A stretch of 64,000 nt of DNA from Rotaria sp. Silwood1 (taxonomy: Eukaryota; Rotifera; Eurotatoria; Philodinida; Philodinidae), in NCBI GenBank assembly GCA_905250075.1, contig CAJNOP010000001.1, forward strand, positions 6,537,634-6,601,633, given 5' to 3'. Shown in pieces: positions 26,303 through 39,672 of this stretch. The notes under the pieces are model-generated. The model was not told the DNA's origin. It did not search any database and saw only the letters and a program-made list of their open reading frames with translations. The position numbers were made by a program, and so were the translations under genes. Positions within the stretch are counted from its first letter, which is position 1; each line of letters opens with the position of its first letter.

Positions 26303-29300
26303 TTATGAACGACGTTTTAATGAACTAGAATCGAATGTAATAAGAACAGGACTAGGTTGAACTGAATGTGAACGATGAGATATATAATTTGTCGATGATA
26401 ATGATTGAGTAAAACTATATCGACTATTGGCTACGTTAAGTTCACTTAGTTCTGGTACAGCTTCAAGTGGTAGACGAGAAGTACTTTTACGAGCTTCTAT
26501 ATCACTAGAAGACACAAGAGATGCATTATCAACTGATATTGGCTGAAAAAATGATTTCATTTTAGTATCATCATTAGTTATCGATACTGCAGCAAAAGTA
26601 AGAGAAGGTAATACTACCGCATTTGAATTATCTGCTGATATAAATTGATGTGTCAATTGTGGCGTTGTAAGTGTATTCGATAATATTGAATCACAACAAT
26701 GTGGAACTGTTGTAGATTTAGCTAAAGATAATGATGAATCATTAACACTATCTGACGGTGATGGTGATCGAATTGAATTCGTCAGTGTTTGAGTTGGAAC
26801 TTGATGTTGAGACGAATAAATTGGTGAACTTTGAATATCATTTGATTTAAGAAGATTTGTATGATATCGATCAGTTTCAACAGAAGAACAATCATTCAAT
26901 CTAAATAAAGTTTAAAAAAAATGCACTATTTCATTGTGTCTTCATCAATATTAATCTCATCGAAATTTCATAAAATATTAATTAAACTTACCTGGATTGA
27001 ATCGAAGGAAAACACCAACATATCAATTTTAAATCTATAAAATACATTAAATTTTTTATAAAAGAATATTTTTATTAAGATTTATTTTTTCATTTACCAG
27101 GTTCAAGATCTGTAGCAAAATTTCGTTGATTAAAATAATATTTCAGAAGAAAAAATACACAAATACATAATGTTGCAAATGTTAATACAATTAAAAAACA
27201 AAATAATGATATTAATAGATGATGTGAACCATGATAAGCAAGAATTGAATTAAATTCTATAATTAAAAGTTAAAACAAGAATATATTAAATCTTTAAATC
27301 AATTTATTATTTTTTTTTATTAATAAATAAAAAGAATTACATACGAATATTTATATCTGATTCAATTGGTATGCTATATATTCCTTCATTTGAATAAGAC
27401 ATTATTTGTATTATATATTTGCTTTGTTTAATATCTTTTAATATGTATGATCGAGTAGGATATGGTATAACAATCGATTGTTGTGATTGTTGATTATTGA
27501 AAAGAATTGATGAACGCCATTGTATAACATAATAAAAAATTTTTGTTGAGGAATCAAATATATCTGGATGATTCCATGTTATATAAAGATTTGATTTTGA
27601 ATATGATAAATGAAGATCAATGGGTGATAATGGTCTTAAGAAATTTGTTTCATTTGAATAATAAAAATTGCCAATAGATAAATCTTGATTATCATTTACA
27701 TAAACTGATGTTATTGCACTAAACGTTCCTAGGCCAATATCATTTTCTCCTACAATTGTTATTTCATATGTTTGTTGTAATTCTAAATCAAATAATAAAA
27801 ATTCCGTTGCATTATTAGGTAATACACGTATTTGATTCCAATGGCCTTTTTTTGTTTTTATCATACGATACCAAATAATAAAATGTTGAGTTCGACCACC
27901 ATCATAACCAGATTCCCAAGAAAGTAAAATATTTGTTGAAATTTGTTCATATTGAACATTAAGAGGTGCTTGTGGTGTTGTATCTAATATGAATAGAAAA
28001 AAAAACGTATCGTTGAAAAGAAAACAACAATATTTATTAGGTATGTACAGTTTCGAGTGAAACAACTGACAATGATTGACAGACAGCAAGTGTACTGACT
28101 ACTCGTGTAAAAAAAGAACGATCAAAAGACCAGATTGAAATTGATTTTCGCAAAACAATCATAGAAAATCGATTCAATGCGTCACATTTTGATTAGCTTC
28201 AACAAAATAACAGATTATAATAGACTGTTTCAAGCAATAATTCACTCAAGCTGAATTTTCGGCAAATAGTCTGTTATATTGATTGAAAATCAAATCGATT
28301 TTAATCGTTTTTCTACTGTAATTAGAGCATCTCAATTTAAAACAATTTATATACAAGTTCCAACTTTACTACATTTGAGTGACTTCGATTCGGTAGCAAC
28401 TTTCTAGTTTGTCTATATGAGCAATCCAAATAGTTATGAAAAATTACGAAACTTGTGTGAGAATATGGAGAAAATCACTTATCTTCGATATGTATGCTTA
28501 AAATAGATTAAACGGTAATAATAGATTAATATAGACTGATAGATATCTATTTAAAAAAAACGCAAAAAAAATCTGATTATCATAGATTATTTTAATCATA
28601 AAAAAATCTATGATAATCAGATTTTTTCGTTGTTTGTTACATGTATACATTGACGTGGTATTCACTGAAGCATTGACACACTGATACAGCATGGATAAGT
28701 AAGGTAAATCAGTGCATATCAATCCAATGTAGTCAGTAATATAAGTATTCACTGCATGTTGATCGAATGTGTTAGTGGACGTTAGTTTAGTTTTCGATGA
28801 ACAGTGTACTGAAATTACATATCGCTTATATTATCCATATATCAAGAATTTGTATCTAGGGTTCTCATAGATCGTAACGAACAATAGTTCATAGATTTGT
28901 CTATGACATGCATCGATTCTAGGTTTTAAGCCTGTCATACGCCACTCAAAATAAACAGATTGTCTGTATGACATGGTTGTTTTTTTCTAAATTTCCAATA
29001 GAAACTTTCCTTTTTTCTCATGTAGCAAATGTTAGCATTAAATTATACTGGGGAAGATATGATTTCGAACGGAACTTATCAATTCAACGAGGTCCTTCGT
29101 AAGTTATTGTTTACACTTTCAAACTGATCATTATGAATTAATGTAATTTGTACAATTAGGTCATCAAATTCATTTAAAAAATTCTTATGCAAAAAGAGTT
29201 TCTTTTATGTCTAATCTCGATCGATACGTACTGTATTAGATCAATAAATATTTTCTATAGGGATGTCTTTTCAGTATACATGACTTACTGGTCTGATTAT

Positions 29301-32148
29301 AAAGTTAGGTTTCTACTTTCATTCAATTATTGTCATGATATTGATGTATAAATATAAATCTACAGATCGATAAAAGTAGATGATAAGTACAAGCAGTAGA
29401 AAAAATTTTATCGTTTGTCATGGATAAACTATGTCGATTTTGATCTCAGGTAAAAAACATAAAGATGTGTATGTTATAAGACGTGTAGACACATTTCTAT
29501 GTTCGTTGTAGAACTTGTTACAGGCTAGAAAAAAAAAGTCTGTATTTTTTCTTCCTAATTTAAATTAAACTATTGATTTTCTTCGATCTTATTCAATTAC
29601 CTATGAATAAATCATCACATGCTTCAAATTTTAACATAGCCGAAAGTGTATCGAAAGTTTTTTTTGCAATTAAATGCAAACACTCAAGATTCGATGCTAT
29701 GGGCAACAATAATTTGATTGTTACTCTGTGAGCAATGTACATTTTAGGTTTCATCACAAAGAAAAAATTTTCGTTTTTATAAATGAAGCTCATGCAATAG
29801 CTTTAACATGTAAGGCATCATAAAAATAAATAAACGTAACATGTCGTACAGACTCTGAAATTTTTGATGCTAAAAAAAGCTCGAATTGTAAAAAATATAT
29901 TTTATTGACTTTAAAAATGTATGTCCTTTTTTTTCTTTATTTGATGTTGTCTGAATAAAATAAGTGAACCTTGAATTTATTTTGTTAATAAAAATAAATT
30001 CTATTATTTTCTTTGCTAGATTTTATACATTAAAACACAACTCACTTTCAACAATAATCAAAGTACTTATATTAATTGTGGTATATTGGTTTGATGCTTG
30101 ACATATATATAAACCATGATCAGTTTTTTCAATATATTCTAAAGTTAGATTTTCATTGATTTGATTTAATTCTATTGAATCCTAAAAAAATGTATGCAAA
30201 AACTGTTTTTATACGAACAAAGAACAAATCTATTTATACTTTAAGCCATGTAATCCTTGGTTGTGGATTACCAAAGACAACACATGGTAATATTAGTCGA
30301 TCATTTTCACGAACATAATAAATTGAATCTGGTTTTGAAATAAATTGAATTGGTTCTAGAAATTTTGTTTTCTGATTAATTAAATTCATAAAAAAAATTT
30401 AAATTCAAACCTTTTATTATAACATAAAATGGCATGCTGTCGTGACCGAAACCTTCTGAATTTTGTGCACGACAAAAATATTCACCGTTATCATTTCTTT
30501 CAACTGATTTTATAACTAAAGCATATTCAGAATTGATAGTATACGCACCACCTTATACATATAAATTATAAAAAAAAGAAAGAATAGTGTTTTATTAAAA
30601 ATTTTTTTCATCGGTCACCTTTCGGTTCAATACGAATAGGCCTTCGGTTTCGATACCAAGAAACCGATTGAATGGGTGGATATGCATCGAGTAAGCATGG
30701 ACATACACCTAATGAACCTTGAATTAATGTTAAATTATTTGTTTGACGATTACGTGACGGAATAGGCGGATCTAATTATTCATTTTTTTTTCACACATTA
30801 ACACATAAAAAAGAACTAATTATAAACTCACATTTAACAGTAATAAAAGCTGGTTTACTACGAATACTTGTCGAATTGAATGTACTGATTTTACATACAT
30901 ATGATCCATGATCAGAAGGTTCAATATTATTAATATTAAGAATACCATCACTAAATGTACGTATACGATCTTGTGATGATATCGTATCCGATATTGAAAT
31001 TTCATTTTTCAACCTAGTATAAAAATGGTCACAACTCATTTCTCGGTTTTTTTTGCTTAATAGTTGATTCTTACCATTGATATTGTAATAGCTCACTACT
31101 TTGACCTTCACATTTCAAGGTAATATTATCATTAATTTTAACTGTTTGACTTTCAGAAAAATAACGCCAATAAATAGATCCTATTTTTGTCATAAAGAAA
31201 TCAATGTAAGCGTAACGAAAAACGAAAATAGAAATATTTATTTTTTTTACATACCACGAATGAGAAGTTGAAATTCACTTTGTACTAAGCCGAGTTGATT
31301 TTTTCCTACACATCTATATTTGCCTGCCACACTGTCATCCACATTATGAAGAGTAAAACTGTATCGAATGAAAAGCAAAATAACCCTTTAAGCAAACACA
31401 AATATAACTAAAGAAATAGAATATGCATACTGTTGACTATTGACTAAAAGTAATCGTAAGTCTTCATCATCAACCGTTTGCTCGCTTCGTTGAATAACTT
31501 TATACCATGCAATCGTTGGGTATGGAACACCATAGATTTGACAAATAAAATTTACTGTTGAATATAGTGCAGCAATTTGTATTGGATTGGATTGATTAAT
31601 AAAACGTGGTTGTTCTAAAATTAGAAAAATATAAAGAAAAAATTCATGTTTTTAGAATAAAGTAATCTTTTATAAGTTATACCATTAACACGAAGTATTA
31701 TAAAATATTTTTCTTTTATATCAAGCAAACCACGATCAATTAAAATTAATCGACATTCAAATGTATCATTGTCATTTAATTGAATATTTTCAATTTTTAA
31801 AGATCCATTTGAAAGAAGACTATATCTATTAACATATGAATCATCAATATGAACAGGATAATCATTAAATTGACTAGCAATTGGTATTGAATAATTATTT
31901 ATTGAACGATACCATTGAAGAATTGATGGAAGTGTCCATTTATTTCGATTTATTAGACACTCAAAAACGTGATCATCACCTATTTGAATATCGATTATTT
32001 TCTTTGATGGCGACGATGATATTAAACAAATCAAGTTGGCTATCAATTACAAAGAAGATTAAATATAGAAAATATTCATTTTTATCGTACGATATTTACC
32101 TGAATAAAAAGCAAAAAGAACGTCAATGATCAATAATAACATCGACAT
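26303..32148 (-). CDS. five-Ig, two-FN3 adhesion receptor (turtle/IGSF9 type)
   Basis: There are fourteen exons: 32148-32100, 32039-31683, 31614-31431, 31358-31255, 31180-31075, 31013-30832, 30771-30619, 30551-30411, 30355-30240, about 30182(or 30202)-30046, 27983-27345, 27256-27098, 27034-26992 and 26900-26303, coding roughly 995 residues. The order is signal peptide (MSMLLLIIDVLF), five Ig domains (about 30-515) each with the Cys...Trp...DxGxYxC pattern or a variant, two FN3 domains (about 517-725), one TM (about 742-764) and a Ser-rich tail of about 230 residues. Five Ig plus two FN3 plus one TM matches turtle/IGSF9 neuronal adhesion proteins, but the paralogue is inferred from architecture. 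Module boundaries are mostly phase 1. The exon 9-10 junction does not close with the obvious acceptor (see findings). A 2.06-kb intron separates the Ig and FN3 parts. Confidence 0.8.
27984..30045 (-). other. long intron of the Ig receptor
   Basis: This 2.06-kb intron is exceptional beside the gene's other introns, which are mostly 50-90 bp. It contains a 23-25-bp-arm hairpin (28564-28627). No reading frame in it fits an Ig or FN3 exon. Confidence 0.6.
28564..28627. repeat. short intronic hairpin
   Basis: The arm AATCTGATTATCATAGATT and its exact reverse complement, extended by A/T runs, are separated by about 16 bp. This could be a small MITE remnant. Confidence 0.8.
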
Positions 32149-35100
32149 AGAGTATAAACATAATTTATCAAAATCATATTAGTCAAAAAAATTACTTTTC
32201 ACATTTTGATGTCTAAATAGAACAATATAGTTGGAAAAAAAAACAAAGAGCCGTTCGCATACAGTTAACATTCTTTCGATTGATAAGTAGTAACAATAGT
32301 TTCTAATCATAGCTATGATCGAATGTAAATCATATCTACGTAATATTGTTTTTCACAATACACTATTAAACGAACGAAAAAATACGAGAGCGAAAGGAAG
32401 AAAATGTTGAGGACATCATCAGGTTGAGAATAAGATACGCTAGAATAAAAAAAACAAAAACAATAATAGTGAATGTTTGCATTACAATTCAAGCTAGTTA
32501 TTATATGAAATAGTAAAAAAGCAATTCTAATGTTATTTCATTCTTTCAGTTGCATATCTAGGTGTATGTTTGATTTCTATTTTATTCTTATTCTTTTTCG
32601 GTTTCTTACACAAACGAAGAGATATATTTAGCTCGAGGGATACAAATAGTTCTTATAGTGTTTCACAGAGGATATCAATTGATATAACATATTATATCAA
32701 CAGTTCAGTAGAGAATATCGGATTAGATGTGATCAATCATATCAGATAACACAATTCTTATATTTAATAATAATTCTTATATATTAAACTGAACATTCTC
32801 AACTATTAATGACTACTTACTGTCCATGTATGATCTTCGGATTATCTCACTGTTTCTTTTTTCTTTGAAAAGTAAAACCAAAGGGATATCTATTGCACAA
32901 ACGAATGAATCATGTACAAAAATAAAAAGTGAATCACTTATAAAAGTTTGTTATACGATACGATTATCATAACCTTGATGATAAAAAAAGTAAACTGTGA
33001 TAAAGAAAACTGGTAGTTCTATGTTGGTGGTTAACAACAATTGGTCTACATTCTCCTAGGTCAACAAACGCATAATTGGAGAGTTGTGAAAAAAGTGCTC
33101 GAGGAGAGAAAGAAAATGATGAAATAGAAAAGGACGAGTGTCTTTCTTCACACGACCATTGACCAGCGATAGAGAATTACGACACCAATACGATGTACAT
33201 TTGCTCTTTTACTGTTTTTACAGAATATAATGGAACTAAATGCATCGTTTTTTTCTTCTTCGGCTGCTTACAATACTGTCACGAGTACACAGGAAGGAAA
33301 ATTATTAACTAACTGAGTTGTACAAAGAAAGATGAAGTTCGACAGCAAAAAAAAGAATGTCATCGAAATACACATGAAATTCAAAGTAATTGGATCTATG
33401 TCTGTGGAAACAGGCGAATGATAGTTCTATCAATTTGCTAGTTGATCGACATAGAAAAGCAAACATCAGACATACTAATAGAGTGTCTCTTTAGCTAGAA
33501 ATATATAGAAATGACGACCATTAAATAGACAAAAAAAACCGATCATATCACGATATACAGACAACATACTTAACATATATATGTGTAGGACGACAAGAAA
33601 CAAAAGACGAAAGAAGTCTTTCATTGCTTATTTGTATATGAAACATTGATGAATACAGATATATAGCATAAAAAAAAGGACAGAGAACATACGAGTTAAG
33701 ACATCTCTATCTATCGTTGTTGTGTATCATCTCGTTGCCTGCCGTTTTGCATTCATTCGTACTCTCGATTGCCTATACTCTTTAACATATCTCTTTCTTA
33801 TGCTGCCATCAGAAACGAGTATTAACAAAGATAATGACCAGCAGGCCAAAAAACATTTGTTCGCAATGATGGCTCAAATAACACACTTTTGCTCTCTTTC
33901 TTCTCACACACATATGTATATATATATGCATATGTATGTGAATGTGTTGATATGATTACGTAGTCATATGCATATGCACTAAAAAAAATGTTGTAATAGC
34001 TCTACACATACGGTATTGCTTATGAACATCAGCTAAGAACAACAAAAAATAAAAAAAACATCAACAATTCTATGTTACATAGATAAAAAATATACGTATA
34101 AATTTGGTATTTGATGAAGAAAATTGATCATCTAGTGTGATGAGCGAGGTCAGCAAAGAGATAACAGTATATTCTTTTCTTAATGCCAATCAAATGATCT
34201 ACCGCATTGATGTGTCCTTCTCATTTTAGTCTTTTCTTCGTTATTTCTTTTAGTATTATCTATTCATCTGATTGCTTTCCAAAGGATAATATAAGCATAG
34301 TTATTTATAACAATAATCACAAATATCAGAATTAATGGTCCATTCGTTGCTTCTTAATGATGTATCATATATGAGATCTATCAAGAAAAGTTATTTATTC
34401 TTATAGATCTTTGATACTTTTTCAATGTTTCATTTTATGATGTGTTAAAACAATTAACAAAGCTATTAGTTATTTACCATTATACATAAACACTTCCGAT
34501 TTAGTTCTCTTTGTGATTTCTTTTTCTTCTGTCTTATAGTCTGAATCGGAAATACTTGAAATAATGTCTATTCCTGACATAGTTTGTCGAGTATATAGAC
34601 TAGTTATTGGTAGCACTTCGTATGATCCGATACATAGAATATAAAAAATATCAATGTGATGCTTAATAAAAATTATGAAAAGTTATCTAATTAAATTAGA
34701 GTAATAATGTTTGATATTTATCATGAATTAACTCTAAAGACTTTTGTCATAATTGAAATACATTATAAATTATTATTTTTAATCGAATTCTAAACTTTTA
34801 AACTTATTATCAAAATAACAAAATGAATATTTTTTTTCATTGTTTCACAATTAACTAATTTCTGCCTCATGAACAAATTCATAAAAGCTTCGAATAGAGT
34901 AATCTATAAATGAGAAAAGTAATTTAGAGAATATATTATTTAAAAGCATACACAAAACTAAGAGAAAACCAATAGCCAACATTTGATATCTCGAAGAACT
35001 ATTTCAGTTCTATTCAGTATTGGAATCAGTATTTTGAGCTGGAAGAAGATCAGCTTTCCCCTCTCTCATTCAAACCATTGGAGCTTGCTGGCTAGATTTT

Positions 35101-35421
35101 TGAATAAAAAAACACACCTTTCAAAAATCTCATTTGAGAGGAACTGAATCTTCTCTGTTCCCCTCTCCTTACTCCGTCCTTGGTATCATTAGCTGTATAC
35201 TGATTTTCATGTATAATATTCTTGAGAAGATTTGCAATAATCTAATTAGTTATTTATTATCATTGTAAAGTTCATTCGGATTATCAATATGTTTGCATTG
35301 AAACGTTAATACTATCGCAGGAAAAAGGAAACATTGTTTTTTTTTTGTTCCTGTTATTAAATGGATGTGAAATAAAAATCAGTTTCAAATACAAAAATAT
35401 CTTTTAAATGCGAATCATTTA
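32149..35421. other. intergenic region, no gene supported
   Basis: This 3.3-kb spacer lies upstream of the Ig receptor and should hold its promoter. A short fold-back (AGATTTTTGAA ... TTCAAAAATCT) lies near 35093-35129. I see no coding signal. Confidence 0.5.
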
Positions 35422-36284
35422 TTAAGAAGATAAAAGACGAATAAGACAGACTTGATTGCCCTTTATAAATAATTTAGGAATATGTCGAGAAAAAAAACGA
35501 ACTTTAGCTCGTTTTGATGTTGGTAATATTGTTGATGTTTGTGATGATGATGATGATGTATCAGCATATTTTATTTTACTACTAAGACGTTGTACAGTCA
35601 AATTATTAATAGTCAACAATTCCATTGATAAAAATTGTTCAGGATGACATTCACATGACTGTTGATATTCATTATCATTTTCGTCATCTTCATCAATAAA
35701 TGATTGTTGTGGTGGTTTAGCAATAATTGGTTGCTTTTTTTTATTGCGTAAAAAATTTGCTAATTGAGCTCGAAATGCTTGGAAATCATTCGTTATTTCT
35801 GTAGTCTTTGGTATAGATGTATCAGCTAAAAAATATAAAAAAAACAGATCGATTGATTGATTGATTGAAAAAAACAGATGCGTTTTTTTTTCTAATCTGA
35901 TTTACATTTATTTAATGGTATATTTTGTTTTTTTGGACCTAACTCAAGATAATCATGACCATCAGTTAATCGTCGAAATACTTCATCCACATCAGACATA
36001 ATTAAATTCATATGTTTATCAAAAACAATGAGCCATCCAATAAGAATTCCATAGATACCTCGGCAATCACGTGTCAACACTTCAATACGTCGTCGTTCAT
36101 TTATAGCCCGTCGTAGTAAATCAAATATATCTGTTGATGATTTATTGTATTTATTATTAGTATTTGATATCATACGAGAACCATCCATAAAATTAAGTAC
36201 AGTTGGAAGTATTTTTCGTTTAGGTATGCTATATAAATGAGACGATGACAATGTAGACATTTTTATATTAGAATTTCCGCTCAT
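35422..36284 (-). CDS. LSM11: U7 snRNP Sm-like protein LSM11
   Basis: Two exons (36284-35906, 35825-35422) give 260 residues. The Sm1 half is at about 68-104 (RRIEVLTRDCRGIYGILIG followed by DKHMNLIMSDVDEVF). The Sm2 half is at the very C-terminus, about 240-256 (RHIPKLFIKGNQVCLI). Between them lies a linker of about 135 residues that is Ser- and acid-rich. A split Sm fold with a long insert is diagnostic of LSM11, which replaces SmD2 in the U7 snRNP ring and directs 3'-end cleavage of replication-dependent histone pre-mRNA in the nucleus. The N-terminus is short compared with vertebrate LSM11. A splice acceptor sits 3 nt before the chosen ATG. An upstream in-frame ATG lies within what looks like the pyrimidine tract of that acceptor, so I prefer the internal start. 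Confidence 0.85.
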
Positions 36285-36287
36285 TAT

Positions 36288-36289
36288 CT
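36288..36289 (-). promoter_or_regulatory. splice acceptor just upstream of LSM11 ATG
   Basis: TACTTTTATTCAG ends 3 nt before the ATG at 36284. It is a candidate 5'-UTR or spliced-leader acceptor. Confidence 0.45.
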
Positions 36290-36947
36290 GAATAAAAGTA
36301 ATAAAAAAGAAAAACATGTTTCAATAATAAATAGATTAACAACAAGTCAAAAATATTGAATATTTTTATATATTAATTATAGTTTTGTCATTAAGTTTTC
36401 TTTTTAATCAATCTTCTTTTTTAGATTAAATCTGAAAATTTAACAATTAATTAGCTTTACAACACTTTTATTGGATTTGTTACAACACTTTGAAGAACGC
36501 ATATATCTAAACATGTACCAGTCGGATGATATACTCGTAAAGAAAACTGATAAATAGATATGATAATGGAATGTTCGAAATCCACAAAACAACACGATTT
36601 TATCCAAGAAGAAATAGTTTAACCATATTGTGTATCACGAGATACAATCATAACAAAAGAGAGAGACACATCATTGTTTTTCTCATCCATCCATATAAAT
36701 TCGTAATAGAATTCAAAAATAAATGATATATATATATATTTATATTGGTTCTTTTCTTTTCTGTTTAAATCATTACATGTCGTTAGATGTCGACTAACAA
36801 AGGAACCACTTCTTCTGCTGTTTCCTTCTGATTATCATGATTTTTTTGCCTATAGATACTACATAGTGTAGTAATAAAATCCCTAGATTGATTTGAGTTC
36901 CTATTGTGATTTAAATAAACTATTGAATTTTTAAAACGTCTTTTTTT

Positions 36948-37216
36948 CTAAAAGCCACAACTTTTTGAATAACTCATTTTTTCGAATTTCGATCTGAAAA
37001 TTTCTGCATATAAAGAACTCAGTTAGATTAGCTTTTATACAAAAATGCAGAAGTTTTCAACGAAGCCTCTTCGAGATATGAGACTTTCAAGATATAGATC
37101 CTTTTCCATGAATTATGCATATAATGTATATTTTTTGAAAGCTTCATATCTTGAAAAATCTTTGATCAAATTCAAAAATACGAGTATTTCGAAAAACTGA
37201 GGCTTCTAGAAAATAA
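36948..37216. repeat. palindromic (fold-back) repeat
   Basis: The left arm (about 36948-37012, with GAATAACTCATTTTTTCGAA) matches the reverse complement of the right arm (about 37141-37216) with scattered mismatches. A spacer of about 130 bp separates them. No coding sequence. Confidence 0.65.
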
Positions 37217-38296
37217 ACATGTTAAAAATTCGGTAGTTTAGTCAAATCTCAATAGAAAACCAAATCATTTTAGGATTTTTATTAGAACGCTATGTAGTAA
37301 CTACGCCAGACGAACTTCTTTTGGTTTGCGCAGGAGATACTTGAGAATCTTGATCAAGAAAGTCATGCGCTATGGACAAAACTTGAGGTCTGCGCAGATC
37401 AAGTGCATGAAAAAAAAAGTTTGCCTAGGGTATAGGTAAAAACATCATTGAAATCGGAAGATGACAATTGAAGAGACTCCTTCGTAAGTTTTTTAGGTTT
37501 ATAAATTTTACAATACCATCGTTGATTGATTTAATTCTACACTGATAAAGTCTAAACAATAATATAGGAAATCTTCTTATACAGTCTCTGATCCCAGTCT
37601 GTTGTGATTGATGATTGTTTCAATATAATACAGATTGACTAATTATTTTTTAAAAGTTCTCACCTACAGTTTATTGAGTTAAATTTTACTAAAGTCTTCT
37701 GACTGACGAAACAAGAAAATAGATAAATATATATGTGTAATAAATCTGTGTAGATCACATTGGTTATTAAAGAAACTCTTATGAAAACACTGAAAAAATT
37801 TCAAATTAATAACAAATCAACATTTTTCTGAAAAGTAAAAATTCGTTAAAATTGTTTATGAAATGCCGTGAAGGTCGTGGAAAGTCAACAGTTATTCTTC
37901 AAACTAATGGAGTAACCTAAAAAAGGTTGTAGAAACGAGGGATTAGTCCTCTAGCCATGTCTTTAAACAGGGCAAAACTACTTTGATAACGCTTCTGAAG
38001 GTGGCTCGAGTCCCTGGTTTTAAGTGAAACTCAATCATTCGTTGGCGAAGGAGAGCTAAGCTCTATTTATCCTCTTATTTGATTATTCCACTACTTCAGA
38101 CAGTATAAAAGTTAGTATCACTTTTTAAAATTTCGTCAGCACATATTTTTTTACAGCACTTCTCATCTGTCGTGTTTGTTCAGTTGCTATTGCAAACATT
38201 CATTGTTTAATTCGTATTTTTTGTAAGCGTCGGAGATGGTCTGATTTTAAGTGTTCGAATAATTATGAATAACTGAATGTTTTTTTTGTAACATGG

Positions 38297-38493
38297 CCAG
38301 ATATGACTAAACCCCCCCTCATAATAAAAGACCCCCCCCTATATTAGAAGACCCCTCCGGAGGAGTCACTTCATAGAAATTTCTTTTTTTCACCACCAAA
38401 AATTTACAAAATTTACAAAAGTTCGCTGGACCATAATAGAAGACCCGGGGTCTTTTATTGTAGGGGGGGGGGAGGGGTTTAAAACTTGTCTGG
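38297..38493. repeat. inverted-repeat element with long C/G runs
   Basis: The ends CCAGATATGACTAAACCCC and the reverse complement of the right end (CCAGACAAGTTTTAAACCCC) are similar. Inside each end is a homopolymeric C (or G) run next to ATAATAAAAGACCCC. The AGACCC motif recurs four times. The composition is strikingly unlike the AT-rich surroundings. No clear target duplication was found. Confidence 0.65.
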
Positions 38494-39672
38494 TTTTGTT
38501 TTTCAAACGATTTTAAGTTTCTTTCTTTTGTTTTAGTTTCACAATCGTCACTGCGTTTTGTAAATTCAATGAAATCAAGTATATTGTGAAAGTACTTTCC
38601 TAATTGGCAGCATTAGTTTTATATAAATACGTACATTCTTTATCTAGAAATTATGCTGCTATCTTATTTTTAAGTGATGTTTTTTTTCCTAAGTTTATAT
38701 GCATATAATTTATTTAGTCTTGAAAGTAACGCCTACAGTACAGTTTGAGCAACTTGAAGCTAAGGAAATGAAATTTATATAAAGGTAAGAGTTTGACGAA
38801 AATTTTCCTTTTAATAAAACACTTGAATTGTAAAACTGATGGTAATCATTTGTAAATTCTCACCAATATCCTGAGAAAATCATCAACTACTTTTTACAGC
38901 TTCTACTCCAGTATATAAAATATATTAATAATTTTCTCACTTCATCAATTGTCTTCATTCACTTATGGGCTATCTCATTTATTAGCAACACAATATCACA
39001 AAATAAAATTGCTTATTTCTTTCGACTTGGCATTTTTTTCAGCTAATTTTGATGTAACAAATGTATGTTGCATTACTGTTGTAATGAATTCTTCAAACTA
39101 CAAAAATGTTGATGCAAAATGTTTCGTAAGTGTGCTTAAGTTTTTACAACAGCTTCAGTTTATTCAGTTTTAGTGACATGAGTGAGTACAAATAGTGGAA
39201 CGAAAAACCTTCTTGTAATTGAATGAGAGATTCAAAATCAATTCCAAACGTTACAAACCTCTCCTTGGAGATCGTAAGATGATTATCAGACAAACATATC
39301 GTTTTGTGACAAGATTATATCTCTGAAAAATCGATTTTTCAAAGGCAATCTTTCGGAGTTTGATCTAGCTGAAAATTTCAGTATAGATAAATTAATTATG
39401 GTCTAAAAGAGTCAACATTTTTTTTATATACACATGAGAAAAGAACTTGATTAAAAGATAAACCTTATAAAGAATCAAAGTTAAAGCGAAGATAGTCACG
39501 TACGGTTTTCGCTGATTTTGTTCATATAGAGAATATTTATTTTTATCGTGATAATTACTGGTTACAAGAGAGAGCTTTTATTTACAATAGTTTTGTCCAA
39601 AATGAAAGCTCTTTCTTTCTTTTTTCATTGTGATAATAGTTTTACTTTACATATATAACAATTATGAAATTT

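Larger units (their letters stand above)
36290..39672. other. intergenic region with two repeat elements
   Basis: No coding exons were recognised. The region carries a fold-back repeat at 36948-37216 and a C/G-run-bearing inverted-repeat element at 38297-38493. A few short GC-richer patches (37290-37420, 37930-38060) have no feature I can name. Confidence 0.5.
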